DNA of 38,961 nucleotides, from positions 1-38,961 of the forward strand of contig JAVBSY010000044.1 in the NCBI GenBank assembly GCA_031556475.1. The letters run 5' to 3'. Of the stretch, positions 1 to 6,842 are shown one piece after another (within the stretch, counting starts at the first letter, position 1; every line of letters begins with the position of its first letter). Origin of the DNA: Azoarcus sp031556475. GTDB lineage: Bacteria > Pseudomonadota > Gammaproteobacteria > Burkholderiales > Rhodocyclaceae. The position numbers and the translations under genes are program-made. The notes beneath the pieces are model-generated. The model saw only the letters and a list, made by a program, of their open reading frames with translations, did no database searches and was not told the DNA's origin.

Positions 1-80
1 TCCCCCCCTCCCCATACTCTTTTGTGTGTGGGTGGGGGGGGGCGTCTTCCCCCCCCCCCCCCCCCCCCACTCCGCGACAA
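1..80. other. Low-complexity homopolymer stretch at the window edge
   Basis: The first 80 bases consist of runs of C (one run of about 20), runs of G and a short GT run, directly after which ordinary coding sequence begins. No coding signal is visible. The composition differs sharply from everything else in the window, so a contig-end sequencing or assembly artefact is the likeliest explanation. Confidence 0.6.
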
Positions 81-85
81 CTGGA

Positions 86-826
86 TCAGGAAATCAGCGT
101 TTTGAGTTTCTCCAGCGCGGAAACATCGATCGGTTCCAAGGCGTGAAACCCGAGTTCGTCAAGAATGGTTTTTCCGCTCGGATCATCTGCCATGCCGCAC
201 AGAGCGGCCTGAACGCGGGCAACCTCCCCACCCCAGGCAGGGCCGACCATGAAGCAATGGAAAGCCATGCCATTCTTCGTTTCGCCAAGCACCTTGAATG
301 CGGTGCGGGTACTGTTGTTCAGGCCGGCCCAGGTTTCATTGAACACGAAACCCATCTGGTCGGTGCCGTTGAGAACCGATTTGACTGCATTCATGTGATT
401 GCCGCACATGTTGAAAACGACGTCGTCCGCATTCAATCCAAGCTCAGGCAGCAGCGTCATACCCAACGGATGGACAATCAGCTTGTCGGTCGCGCTGGCA
501 ATCCTGATCGGGCGCGCGGCGGAGGCAAGATCAAATTCCGTTCGTGCAATCAAAAAGGCTTCATCGTTGACTCCGGCAGGACGCGCGATGGGGATAAAGC
601 CTTGCTCCGCAAAGCAATGTGCGCTGTACGGATTCGCGTACACCAGATTATGCGGCGTCGAAAGCACGAATTCCCGTTCGGCGAGGAGGTTGTCTTGCGG
701 CTCGAAACGCATGCGTACGTCGAGCTTGCGCTGCAAATAGGTATTCAGGGTAAACCAAGCCACCTGATTCTTGGCCGTATCGTGCGGGCAAACGCTGAAA
801 CGGCATAGAGTTGCATTATCTGTCAT
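86..826 (-). CDS. PhnD-like substrate-binding protein, no signal peptide
   Basis: This 246-residue protein resembles PhnD/SsuA-type substrate-binding proteins of phosphate/phosphonate ABC transporters. Visible signs are an early RFSVCPHD stretch, an N-terminal lobe with FxPQDN, a TPHNLVYANPYSA segment and a C-terminal lobe ending in a DELGFHALEP motif, as is typical for these periplasmic proteins. It has no signal peptide or lipobox and no transporter permease or ATPase gene nearby, so it probably stays in the cytoplasm as a ligand sensor; that is inference. The ATG at 826 has GAGG about 10 bases upstream. It is the last gene of the minus-strand GTPase/roadblock operon, 230 bases after the preceding stop, so it could also be transcribed separately. 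Confidence 0.75.
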   Translation of the reverse strand: MTDNATLCRFSVCPHDTAKNQVAWFTLNTYLQRKLDVRMRFEPQDNLLAEREFVLSTPHNLVYANPYSAHCFAEQGFIPIARPAGVNDEAFLIARTEFDLASAARPIRIASATDKLIVHPLGMTLLPELGLNADDVVFNMCGNHMNAVKSVLNGTDQMGFVFNETWAGLNNSTRTAFKVLGETKNGMAFHCFMVGPAWGGEVARVQAALCGMADDPSGKTILDELGFHALEPIDVSALEKLKTLIS

Positions 827-1056
827 GATCGTTCGACCTCATTACGGAAAGCGGAAAAAGTAGCGTGTACGACCGTTCTGTCCCCGGAATCGTCGGCAAC
901 GAAAAAACACGCACTGCCTGCCATGCGCCGAGAAATCCGAATGCACGCCGAGTACCTCCATGCTTCGGCCCAGGCCCATCATCGACGGACTGTCTCCGCC
1001 CATCTTTCCAGGGCGGCCCGAAACAAACGGAACTTCCGGCTCGTCTTCCCGATACC
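827..1056. other. Intergenic spacer in the GTPase operon
   Basis: These 230 bases separate the roadblock gene from the PhnD-like gene. I see no tRNA, no strong terminator and no convincing open frame. It may contain an internal promoter for the last gene, but I cannot point to a clear one. Confidence 0.4.
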
Positions 1057-1419
1057 TTAGAGAATCTGCTTGATCGCGGCAGCCGCCCGCTTCACATCCA
1101 GGAAAATCAATCCCAAGCGCGCCTGTGGCTTGGCGATTACCGAGAGCACCGCCTCACTGCCGGCGCTGGTCATCAATACATAGCCACTATCACCCTTGAC
1201 CAATACCTGCTCCAAATCTCCCCGTGCCAATTCCTTGGCGATACGTCCGCCGAGAGAAAGCATGGCCGCGCTCATCGCACCAACCCGGTCTTCGTCCAAG
1301 CCAGCGGGCAACAATGAGGCCATCATCAGACCATCAGTGGAAATCACTGCCGATGCTTCGATATCAGCTGAACTGCCGTTGAGCTCGCTGAGAATGGAAG
1401 TGAACATGTCTTGACGCAT
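1057..1419 (-). CDS. Roadblock/LC7 domain protein
   Basis: The 120-residue protein is a single roadblock/LC7 (MglB-like) domain. The pattern is an amphipathic first helix (MFTSILSELNG), a beta strand with the 'ASAVISTDGLMMAS' signature (residues about 22-35), a central helix with AMSAAMLSLGGRIAKEL, and a beta pair ending in VLSVIAKPQARLGLIFLDV. Such proteins dimerise and act as GTPase-activating or scaffolding partners of small Ras-like GTPases (MglB for MglA, CvnB for CvnD). The COG2229-type GTPase two genes upstream in the same operon is the obvious partner. The 87-base gap to the upstream gene is longer than elsewhere in the operon. The family call is firm; the pairing is inferred from context. 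Confidence 0.9.
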   Translation of the reverse strand: MRQDMFTSILSELNGSSADIEASAVISTDGLMMASLLPAGLDEDRVGAMSAAMLSLGGRIAKELARGDLEQVLVKGDSGYVLMTSAGSEAVLSVIAKPQARLGLIFLDVKRAAAAIKQIL

Positions 1420-1506
1420 AGCGATTATCCTCTTGCTATAAGTGAGTGGCAGGGTTCGGATCGATCAACGGATACGAGCGCCGCCATCAGGGTTGAAAAG
1501 AAGCTG

Positions 1507-2148
1507 TCATTTCGATTGCGCGTAGCGTTGGCTCAGCGCCCATACAAGGTCACGGAAAGCTGGCTGGTTCAGATACGGAACATCCGCGATGACAAGATTG
1601 AATTCGGTTTCGCCGATATGAAGCGGCCAAAAACCGATACGACTTCCACCACTGGCGTCCAGCAACCCCCATGCCTCGGTATGCAAGCCCAGATTGCGAC
1701 TGATCAGGTAGCGATGGCGCTCATGCAGCGCAGCCAGGTCGGCACCCAACGCCGATAACTCCTCCGCCGTTTCGTGGGTAAAACCCACATTGGCGATATA
1801 GAGTCCCTGGTTATCGGACAGCAAGGCCTTGCCGCTACTGGACAAAGGTAATAGCAGCGGCGGCAAGACTTTTTCCAATGGCCCGGAAGGCGCGCCACAT
1901 GTATCGGCCCCGGCCTCTATGAAACCAAGCGTTTGCAACGTATGAAGAAGATCGAGCGTTTCATCCTCGGTTTCTTCCAAACAAGCCGCCAAGGCGCCTG
2001 GACTGACGTACTGCCCCGCATTTTTCTCCATCAAAGCAAACAGCAGGCCGCGCACTCGTTTCGGCTGCTCCGTGCAGGCGGCATGGTAGGCCCCCGACGG
2101 AGTCGGCAACAGTCGCTCCCCTGATTTCAAATCCAAGCGATAACGCAC
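1507..2148 (-). CDS. Winged-helix plus roadblock-like protein (uncharacterised)
   Basis: This 213-residue protein has no name that I recognise. Residues about 28-78 look like a winged-helix module: helices around RVRGLLFALMEK, PGALAACLEE and LDLLHTLQTLGFIEA. The C-terminal half (about 105-205) follows a roadblock-like order: a strand with SDNQGLYIANVGF, a helix of two turns with EELSALGADLAALHER, then two strands around WPLHIGETEFNLVIADV and a final helix. It would then be a DNA-binding or dimerisation wing joined to a degenerate LC7 domain. The start is GTG at 2148, 11 bases after the GTPase stop, so the two genes are almost certainly cotranscribed. The fold assignment is inference from the pattern. 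Confidence 0.65.
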   Translation of the reverse strand: MRYRLDLKSGERLLPTPSGAYHAACTEQPKRVRGLLFALMEKNAGQYVSPGALAACLEETEDETLDLLHTLQTLGFIEAGADTCGAPSGPLEKVLPPLLLPLSSSGKALLSDNQGLYIANVGFTHETAEELSALGADLAALHERHRYLISRNLGLHTEAWGLLDASGGSRIGFWPLHIGETEFNLVIADVPYLNQPAFRDLVWALSQRYAQSK

Positions 2149-2159
2149 AAATCGGCCGC

Positions 2160-2696
2160 CTATGCTGTCAATTCCGGATCCAACTGATAAAGCAGCGCCT
2201 GTACCATCATCAGCACATTTTCCCGAACACGCGCATCAACCTCGAAAATCGGGCAGCGCAGCCCCAATGCCACGCTTTCCCGACGATATTCGCCAAGCCC
2301 AGGCAACGGATGGTCATCGGTCCGGGTCACGCCGATCACCAACCCGGTCTTGCCGATGAAATCCCGGAAAGCGGAAACGAAAAAACGCAGATCGTTGAGG
2401 GGCGCAGGCCGGCTGTTGTCCAACAACAAAATCAACCCCAGGCCGCCAACCGTCAAAATATCCCACATGAAATCGAAGCGTTCCTGCCCCGGCGTACCAT
2501 ATACATGCAAACGTTCGCCACTTTCGAGCTCGACGCAACCGTAATCGAACGCTACCGTGGTCGTATCCTTGCGCAGCTTCGTCATGTCGGATGCGGCTTC
2601 TTCCGTGGTCAGCAGCACCCCTTGGCAAAGCGCCGCAACGGCGGTGGTCTTCCCCACACCGACCGGCCCCGAAAATATCAACTTGTATTGATCCAT
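2160..2696 (-). CDS. Small COG2229-type GTPase
   Basis: This 178-residue protein is a single-domain small GTPase. The Walker A/G1 motif is G10-P-V-G-V-G-K16-T17, the G2-like region contains TTTVAFDYG (about 45-53), and G3 is Y-G-T-P-G-Q-E (66-72), where the usual DxxG aspartate is replaced. G4 reads T-R-T-D (124-127) instead of NKxD. The KDTTTVAFDYG segment is typical of the predicted GTPases (COG2229) found with roadblock proteins, including CvnD of Streptomyces conservons. The ATG at 2696 is preceded by AGGAAAG at good spacing. It probably acts as a switch controlled by the roadblock proteins downstream and the receiver-like protein upstream; its output is unknown. Confidence 0.88.
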   Translation of the reverse strand: MDQYKLIFSGPVGVGKTTAVAALCQGVLLTTEEAASDMTKLRKDTTTVAFDYGCVELESGERLHVYGTPGQERFDFMWDILTVGGLGLILLLDNSRPAPLNDLRFFVSAFRDFIGKTGLVIGVTRTDDHPLPGLGEYRRESVALGLRCPIFEVDARVRENVLMMVQALLYQLDPELTA

Positions 2697-2718
2697 CCGT
2701 GTTCTTTCCTAAATTCGG

Positions 2719-4074
2719 TCAGGCGTCGTTGCTGTTCGGCCAGATTTTTTGCAGCAACCTCCGCAAGAAGCCGTGCGTTGCCGCCGGCTCTCTTGCCGGC
2801 AATGACTCGCTCTCGGCGCGGGCCGAGGGGGTTACGATCGACGTCGTCGGCCGCTTCACGAACAGGCAAAGGGCATCGCAAATAGCATAAAAAGCGAACA
2901 CATGCCGCTGCGGCAGACCTGTCAACTCGACGACCTTGGCCAAGGAACACGGACGCTGCGCCCACAGCGCGGCGATCCGCATCGCCCCCGGCGTACGAGG
3001 CAATTGCGGAAGATTCGGCCAATATCGCAAAAACAAAGGTGCATGCACATCCGTTCCCTTCGGCAAATGCCCGCGTGTACACCACAATCCGATCTGAGCC
3101 AGAACAAATTCGGCGCGCTGGGTACGATGAAGCGGGATCGAATGACGGCTACGAGAAAAATCGGTCTGTGCCGCTACCGTTTCATCACGCCCTCCCGCGC
3201 GCATTTCTCCGGATAATTCGTCCAGAAAGCGGATATCCGGGGAAGAAAGCAACGGTCTCAGGCAAAGCGCGCTCAGTTCCTGTTCGTTCAGATCGCCACC
3301 CCAGCGATTGCGAATGAAATCGAACACCAGCAGCTTGTCATCAACCGTCAGTTCGATAATTCGTGGAGCATTTTCGGAATTCAGTGCGCCGCGCAGATAT
3401 TCACTTAGGAAACCGGCGGGATTGAAATACACACGCTCGAGCTGCGCTGGGTCACGCAGGTCGACGTCGTGCAGGAGTCCACCTCGATTGTCAGGGCTAC
3501 CCAGCTCGTTTTCGAGCTGCCTGGCGGCATGTACTGCACGGCTCGCACTTCCACCATTTTCCGTAGAACTGGGGGGCACCATTCCAGTCGTCGGTTTTCC
3601 ACCGAGCACGGCATTTTTTCCTGTTCCTGCATATTGTTCTTGCGTAGAGGCGCGTTCCGAAGGCGCTGCCACATGTGGCACTGTCACCGGCGGAGGCTTG
3701 ACCGCGGGTGATGCGCCCAATACGGGGTCGCCGATCCGCGTCTCGATCGCTTGCGCAACGTCGCGTAACGCGCCCAAAAGCGACTGAGCCGTAAGCGGGC
3801 TGAGCAAGCTCAAAGCATCTGGAATATCCTGGCGCGACTGCGTACTCACCACGATAGCCGGTAACAACCGCGTAGCCCGCAACTTCTGGACTACTGCCGC
3901 AATGTCCAGGATATCGCCGTTGACCAACAAAATATCGGCTTCTTCCGCCGGGGACAAAGCAAACTCTTTCTCCCCATAACGTTCCAGTATCGCTTTCAGC
4001 ATAGCCAAAAGGCGTACGCCAAAACCGACGGCAAAAATGCGATGGAAGTTGGTCAACACCACACTATCGTTCAC
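2719..4074 (-). CDS. Pseudo-receiver / winged-helix protein (uncharacterised)
   Basis: I place the start at the GTG at 4074, which overlaps the TGA of the upstream gene (GTGA), giving 451 residues; an in-frame ATG lies further upstream inside that gene at 4107. Residues about 1-110 resemble a receiver domain without a clear phosphorylation site: LTNFHRIFAVGFGVRLLAMLKAIL, then DILLVNGDILD and LLPAIVVSTQSRQDI. A Pro/Ala/Ser-rich linker follows (about 120-200), then an alpha/beta middle region and a C-terminal winged-helix-like part around RTPGAMRIAALWAQRPCSLAKVVELTGLP. The translational coupling upstream and the 22-base gap to the GTPase place it firmly in the operon. It may connect an input signal to the GTPase; function unknown. 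Confidence 0.7.
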   Translation of the reverse strand: MNDSVVLTNFHRIFAVGFGVRLLAMLKAILERYGEKEFALSPAEEADILLVNGDILDIAAVVQKLRATRLLPAIVVSTQSRQDIPDALSLLSPLTAQSLLGALRDVAQAIETRIGDPVLGASPAVKPPPVTVPHVAAPSERASTQEQYAGTGKNAVLGGKPTTGMVPPSSTENGGSASRAVHAARQLENELGSPDNRGGLLHDVDLRDPAQLERVYFNPAGFLSEYLRGALNSENAPRIIELTVDDKLLVFDFIRNRWGGDLNEQELSALCLRPLLSSPDIRFLDELSGEMRAGGRDETVAAQTDFSRSRHSIPLHRTQRAEFVLAQIGLWCTRGHLPKGTDVHAPLFLRYWPNLPQLPRTPGAMRIAALWAQRPCSLAKVVELTGLPQRHVFAFYAICDALCLFVKRPTTSIVTPSARAESESLPAREPAATHGFLRRLLQKIWPNSNDA

Positions 4075-4799
4075 GATCCAACGTTCCTCGAACGCAGAGC
4101 AGCCCACTGCTCGGCCTTGGCAGGCGACAACCGCAGCAACGTGTTCAAACAGCCATTCGCACGCGCTTCCCCATCATCCATATAGCGGTATAGCCGAATC
4201 AGCTCAACAGCGTTTTCCTCCCATTGCCTGTCATCTATTTTTTTCAACTCACTTTCGAGCATAAGACACGCATCACTCAATCGGCCGCTATTGATCAGAT
4301 CCAGCATGATTTCCCGAGCCGGACGAAAATCCCTTCCCTCCGCACCTATTCTTGCCTCATCCTCTTTTTTCAAGGCGATGAAATGTCGCCGCCCTCGAGT
4401 ACCCGCCGTCAAACGCGAACGCGCCGGCAGCGGCACATAGGCGTCGAGTCCGGAAATGAAGCGGCCATACAATAAGGCCTTCCATGCCGGAGGAATTTTT
4501 TCGCCATATCCTTTCAACATCCTTGCACGTAGCCCCACGCCTTTGGCACCAAGAACGATGAACAGGTCTGCCAATGCCTGCGCCTGCTCTTCAGTCTCTC
4601 CGATGGCCGCAGCATGGCAGATACGCTGAACATGAATACGCAAATCATTCGGCTGTCGCTCAACGCGGCAGGCAAGTAGCGCTGCCATCGCCGAACCTCG
4701 GAAATTGTCCGGAAAATCGAAACCATTGCGAAGCGGAGTGGCAAAACCGGGATCGACAAAAATATCGGGTTCGTCTGACATGAAATTTTTCATTGTCAC
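4071..4799 (-). CDS. Uncharacterised protein heading the GTPase/roadblock operon
   Basis: This 242-residue protein is not recognised. It is mostly helical. Residues about 40-125 carry an amphipathic helical region, and the C-terminal part (about 165-240: EIMLDLINSGRLSDACLMLESELKK, then VELIRLYRYMDDGEARANGCLNTLLRL) resembles a tetratricopeptide-like pair of helices, similar in style to FimV C-termini. No signal peptide or membrane segment is visible. The start is uncertain: GTG at 4799, ATG at 4793 and ATG at 4781 are all in frame and no Shine-Dalgarno decides between them. Its stop overlaps the GTG of the next gene, so translation is probably coupled. It is the first gene after a plausible promoter at 4905-4933. 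Confidence 0.7.
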   Translation of the reverse strand: MTMKNFMSDEPDIFVDPGFATPLRNGFDFPDNFRGSAMAALLACRVERQPNDLRIHVQRICHAAAIGETEEQAQALADLFIVLGAKGVGLRARMLKGYGEKIPPAWKALLYGRFISGLDAYVPLPARSRLTAGTRGRRHFIALKKEDEARIGAEGRDFRPAREIMLDLINSGRLSDACLMLESELKKIDDRQWEENAVELIRLYRYMDDGEARANGCLNTLLRLSPAKAEQWAALRSRNVGS

Positions 4800-4904
4800 C
4801 GGGCCATAAAAATCTGATTAACCGTAAAAGACAAACAGCCGACCAATTCCCTCAATCTTGTTTTTGACGGAATTCAATGCAACAACGCTATTAGTCTTTT
4901 TAAG

Positions 4905-4933
4905 ATTTTAGCAAAAATCAACAAACACACCAA
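4905..4933 (-). promoter_or_regulatory. Candidate promoter of the GTPase/roadblock operon
   Basis: On the minus strand an extended -10 (TGC-TAAAAT, TAAAAT at 4905-4910) lies 17 bases from TTGGTG (4928-4933). It is about 110 bases upstream of the first gene of the minus-strand operon. The -35 is weak (3 of 6); the -10 with TGn is good. Confidence 0.4.
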
Positions 4934-5202
4934 TTGATGAAAATCAAATTTATGCGCTTTATTTTGTAGGCCAATTTGTTTTCAGGCTGATAGCGCTCAC
5001 AGATTTATATTTCGTCTCAATCGATCATGAGCAAAAAACAGGCCATTCCGCCTTCTGCAATCATTGAAACGAAAACAATCTGGAAACTCTTATTCCCATC
5101 AAAAATACAGATAAATCATGCAGATACAAGATTAAATCAATTAATTTAATTTTCGAATAAACATCAAGACAAATACAAAGCACCGGTGTTATTCATTTTT
5201 TA

Positions 5203-5228
5203 TCACGGAAATAAACAATCTTCCGTGA
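5203..5228. repeat. Perfect 8-bp inverted repeat TCACGGAA / TTCCGTGA
   Basis: The arms lie at 5203-5210 and 5221-5228 with a 10-base AT-rich loop, and A/T tracts flank both sides. Neither strand has a U-run in the right place for an intrinsic terminator, so an operator or a leftover element end is more likely. Confidence 0.45.
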
Positions 5229-5322
5229 AAAACGCCGCACAAAAATGAAATTCCGCAATCGAGTTCACTTCGGAGGATCAGCCTTCTTCACCTTCGCTTC
5301 CAGATCATCATCCTGCGCTATT

Positions 5323-5418
5323 GATCCGGCACAGTGAAGTTTTTATGCCAAATGCTTGACCATCAAACCCTGGAAGCAGGATCAGCACTACAAAAGTCGA
5401 ACTTCACCGTGCCGGATC
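5323..5418. repeat. 19-bp near-perfect inverted repeat around a 58-bp core
   Basis: The left arm GATCCGGCACAGTGAAGTT (5323-5341) is the reverse complement of 5400-5418 except for one base. The match continues imperfectly for about six bases outward. The size and the nearby transposase remnant suggest a miniature mobile element or an element end, but no target-site duplication is evident. Confidence 0.5.
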
Positions 5419-5597
5419 GATACCAGATTCGACGTGCGATGAATATCAACTTCAAGATGTCCGTACAGACGCACAGAGATGCCCATATAGGGTTCTCACA
5501 TAGCGAGCATTTTCTTATGAATGACTAATATAGTCTACATTAATTGATGAGTAAACACTGTAGTGAATGAATCTACAGCTCAGGCATCCTGCTCGGC

Positions 5598-5918
5598 ATG
5601 ACTTCCGTGCGCTCTGTGAATCAGCCCTCCGCCATTTCCGTTGCGCTTGGAAGGCGGCTCAAGCAATGCCGCCACGCAGCCAACAAATCGCAAGAAACGC
5701 TGGCCTTCGACGCACACGTCGATCGCACGTATATCTCCGCCATTGAAAGAGGCGTGGCAAATCCTTCAGTCGAAACACTGGCGAATATTTGTTATGCGTT
5801 GGGAGTGACGCTCGCAGAACTGTTCGAGCCGCTATCTGACGTACCGTTAGCACCAACGGGAACACGCCGGGTCAATGCAGCGACGCCGCCGGAAATAATC
5901 CGTAAGCGGCTTCGCTAG
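5598..5918 (+). CDS. XRE-family helix-turn-helix transcriptional regulator
   Basis: This 106-residue protein has a Cro/C1-type helix-turn-helix at residues about 14-72. It reads LGRRLKQCRHAANKSQETLA, with the recognition helix in RTYISAIERGVANPS, followed by VETLANICYALGVTLAELF. The C-terminal 30 residues are short and probably unstructured. Such single-domain regulators are often linked to mobile elements or toxin systems, but no partner gene is visible. The ATG at 5598 is the first good start; a second ATG inside is unlikely. The 3' end runs almost directly into the transposase remnant (stop at 5918, remnant from about 5941), so its last residues may come from a fusion at an insertion junction. 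Confidence 0.85.
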   Translation: MTSVRSVNQPSAISVALGRRLKQCRHAANKSQETLAFDAHVDRTYISAIERGVANPSVETLANICYALGVTLAELFEPLSDVPLAPTGTRRVNAATPPEIIRKRLR

Positions 5919-5940
5919 GAGTTTGATCCCATATTTTCAT

Positions 5941-6726
5941 GGTGCGCGGAGCAAACCGGTGGTTTTTTCTACCTGGATCGCCGCACGGTCGATGGTGTGC
6001 ATACGCTGATCGTCGATATCCACGTCGCGCCCGGCAATGTCCATGACAGCAACCCCTACCTGGACGCACGCGTTTCGCTCTACCCACCGGAGCCGTCAAG
6101 CTCGATGCGGACCACTTTACTCCGTACGTATGCAAGGGTCTGATCGAGCGCGACCTCTACGCGGTCATGGGCTACCGCCATTCCACTCACCACCGGGCTA
6201 CTTCTACAAGCGCGACTACCGTTACGACCCAGCTACCGACACGTACCGGTGCCCAAGCGAGCAGGTGCTCTACCGTGACAGCAACCGCAACTGCTATTGA
6301 GAGTATGTCTTCCGAACCAACCCAGTGTGGTTCGCGCCCGATGCGCAGCCAATGCACCCAGAGCCGCAATCACCAGAAACTGCCCGCCCGCCATGTGTAG
6401 GAACGCTACAAGAAACAGATCGACGCCAACCGTCTGACCGAATTGTGCAAGCGGCTCAATGGCCCCATGCAAGGAAACGGTCGACGCGACCTTGCCAACA
6501 CGCCAAAGAACTGCATGGTCATCGCCACGCACGCTACCGGGGCTTGGCCGGGGTACTGGCCCAGTGCCTACTCTCAGCCGCTTACCAGAACATGAAGAAG
6601 ATCACCTTACTGCTCGCGCACAAGGCCAATGCGCCACGCCCCCCATTTTTACGACTTGTATGCCGTCTCTGGGCTCAAGTCGCCACGCCGAAGCGGTTCT
6701 ATCGCTTCGAGTATGCGCATCGCTGA
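5941..6726 (+). pseudogene. Degenerate IS1182-type transposase remnant
   Basis: Pieces of a transposase are readable in several frames. They are GGFFYLDRRTVDG...HVAPGNVHDSNPYLD from about 5955, then VKLDADHFTPYVCKGLIERDLYAVMGYR from about 6090, then GYFYKRDYRYDPATDTYRCP up to a stop at about 6300. The C-terminal HGHRHARYRGLA...CLLSAAYQNMKKITLLLAHKANA follows to 6726. Their order and spacing match the C-terminal half of IS1182-family DDE transposases as I know them. At least two frame changes and internal stops make it non-functional, and the N-terminal part is missing. No inverted terminal repeats flank it clearly. Confidence 0.85.
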
Positions 6727-6756
6727 ACAACGCCCTCGAACAGATATCAGCCCACA

Positions 6757-6787
6757 AAAAAACAAAACCCCCGGAAAACCGGGGGTT
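6757..6787 (-). terminator. Rho-independent terminator of pnp
   Basis: On the minus strand AACCCCCGG-TTTT-CCGGGGGTT forms a 9-bp stem (6766-6787), followed directly by a T-rich tract (TTGTTTTTTTG). It lies 56 bases after the pnp stop and is a textbook terminator. Confidence 0.9.
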
Positions 6788-6800
6788 CGTCAGCAACCTG

Positions 6801-6822
6801 AAAGGGCACCGAAGCACCCTTT
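6801..6822 (-). other. UUCG-capped hairpin just after the pnp stop
   Basis: The minus strand reads AAAGGGTGC-TTCG-GTGCCCTTT, a 9-bp stem with two G-U pairs and a UUCG tetraloop, about 20 bases after the pnp stop and in front of the stronger terminator. It may protect the 3' end or help termination. Confidence 0.6.
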
Positions 6823-6842
6823 GTGTTTTTCCGCCAAGCGGA

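Larger units (their letters stand above)
4934..5597. other. AT-rich non-coding region with inverted repeats
   Basis: This stretch is markedly AT-richer than the rest of the window and has no convincing gene on either strand. It contains two inverted repeats, listed separately, and short AT palindromes around 5130-5155. It lies between the minus-strand operon and a plus-strand XRE regulator and leads to a transposase remnant, so acquired DNA is plausible. Confidence 0.6.

Noticed and set aside
827..1056. Possible tRNA or small RNA gene between roadblock and PhnD-like genes
   Set aside because: No cloverleaf arms or T-loop consensus could be found by eye.
5200..5235. Hairpin around 5203-5228 considered as a terminator
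   Set aside because: The tract after the stem is A-rich rather than U-rich on both strands.
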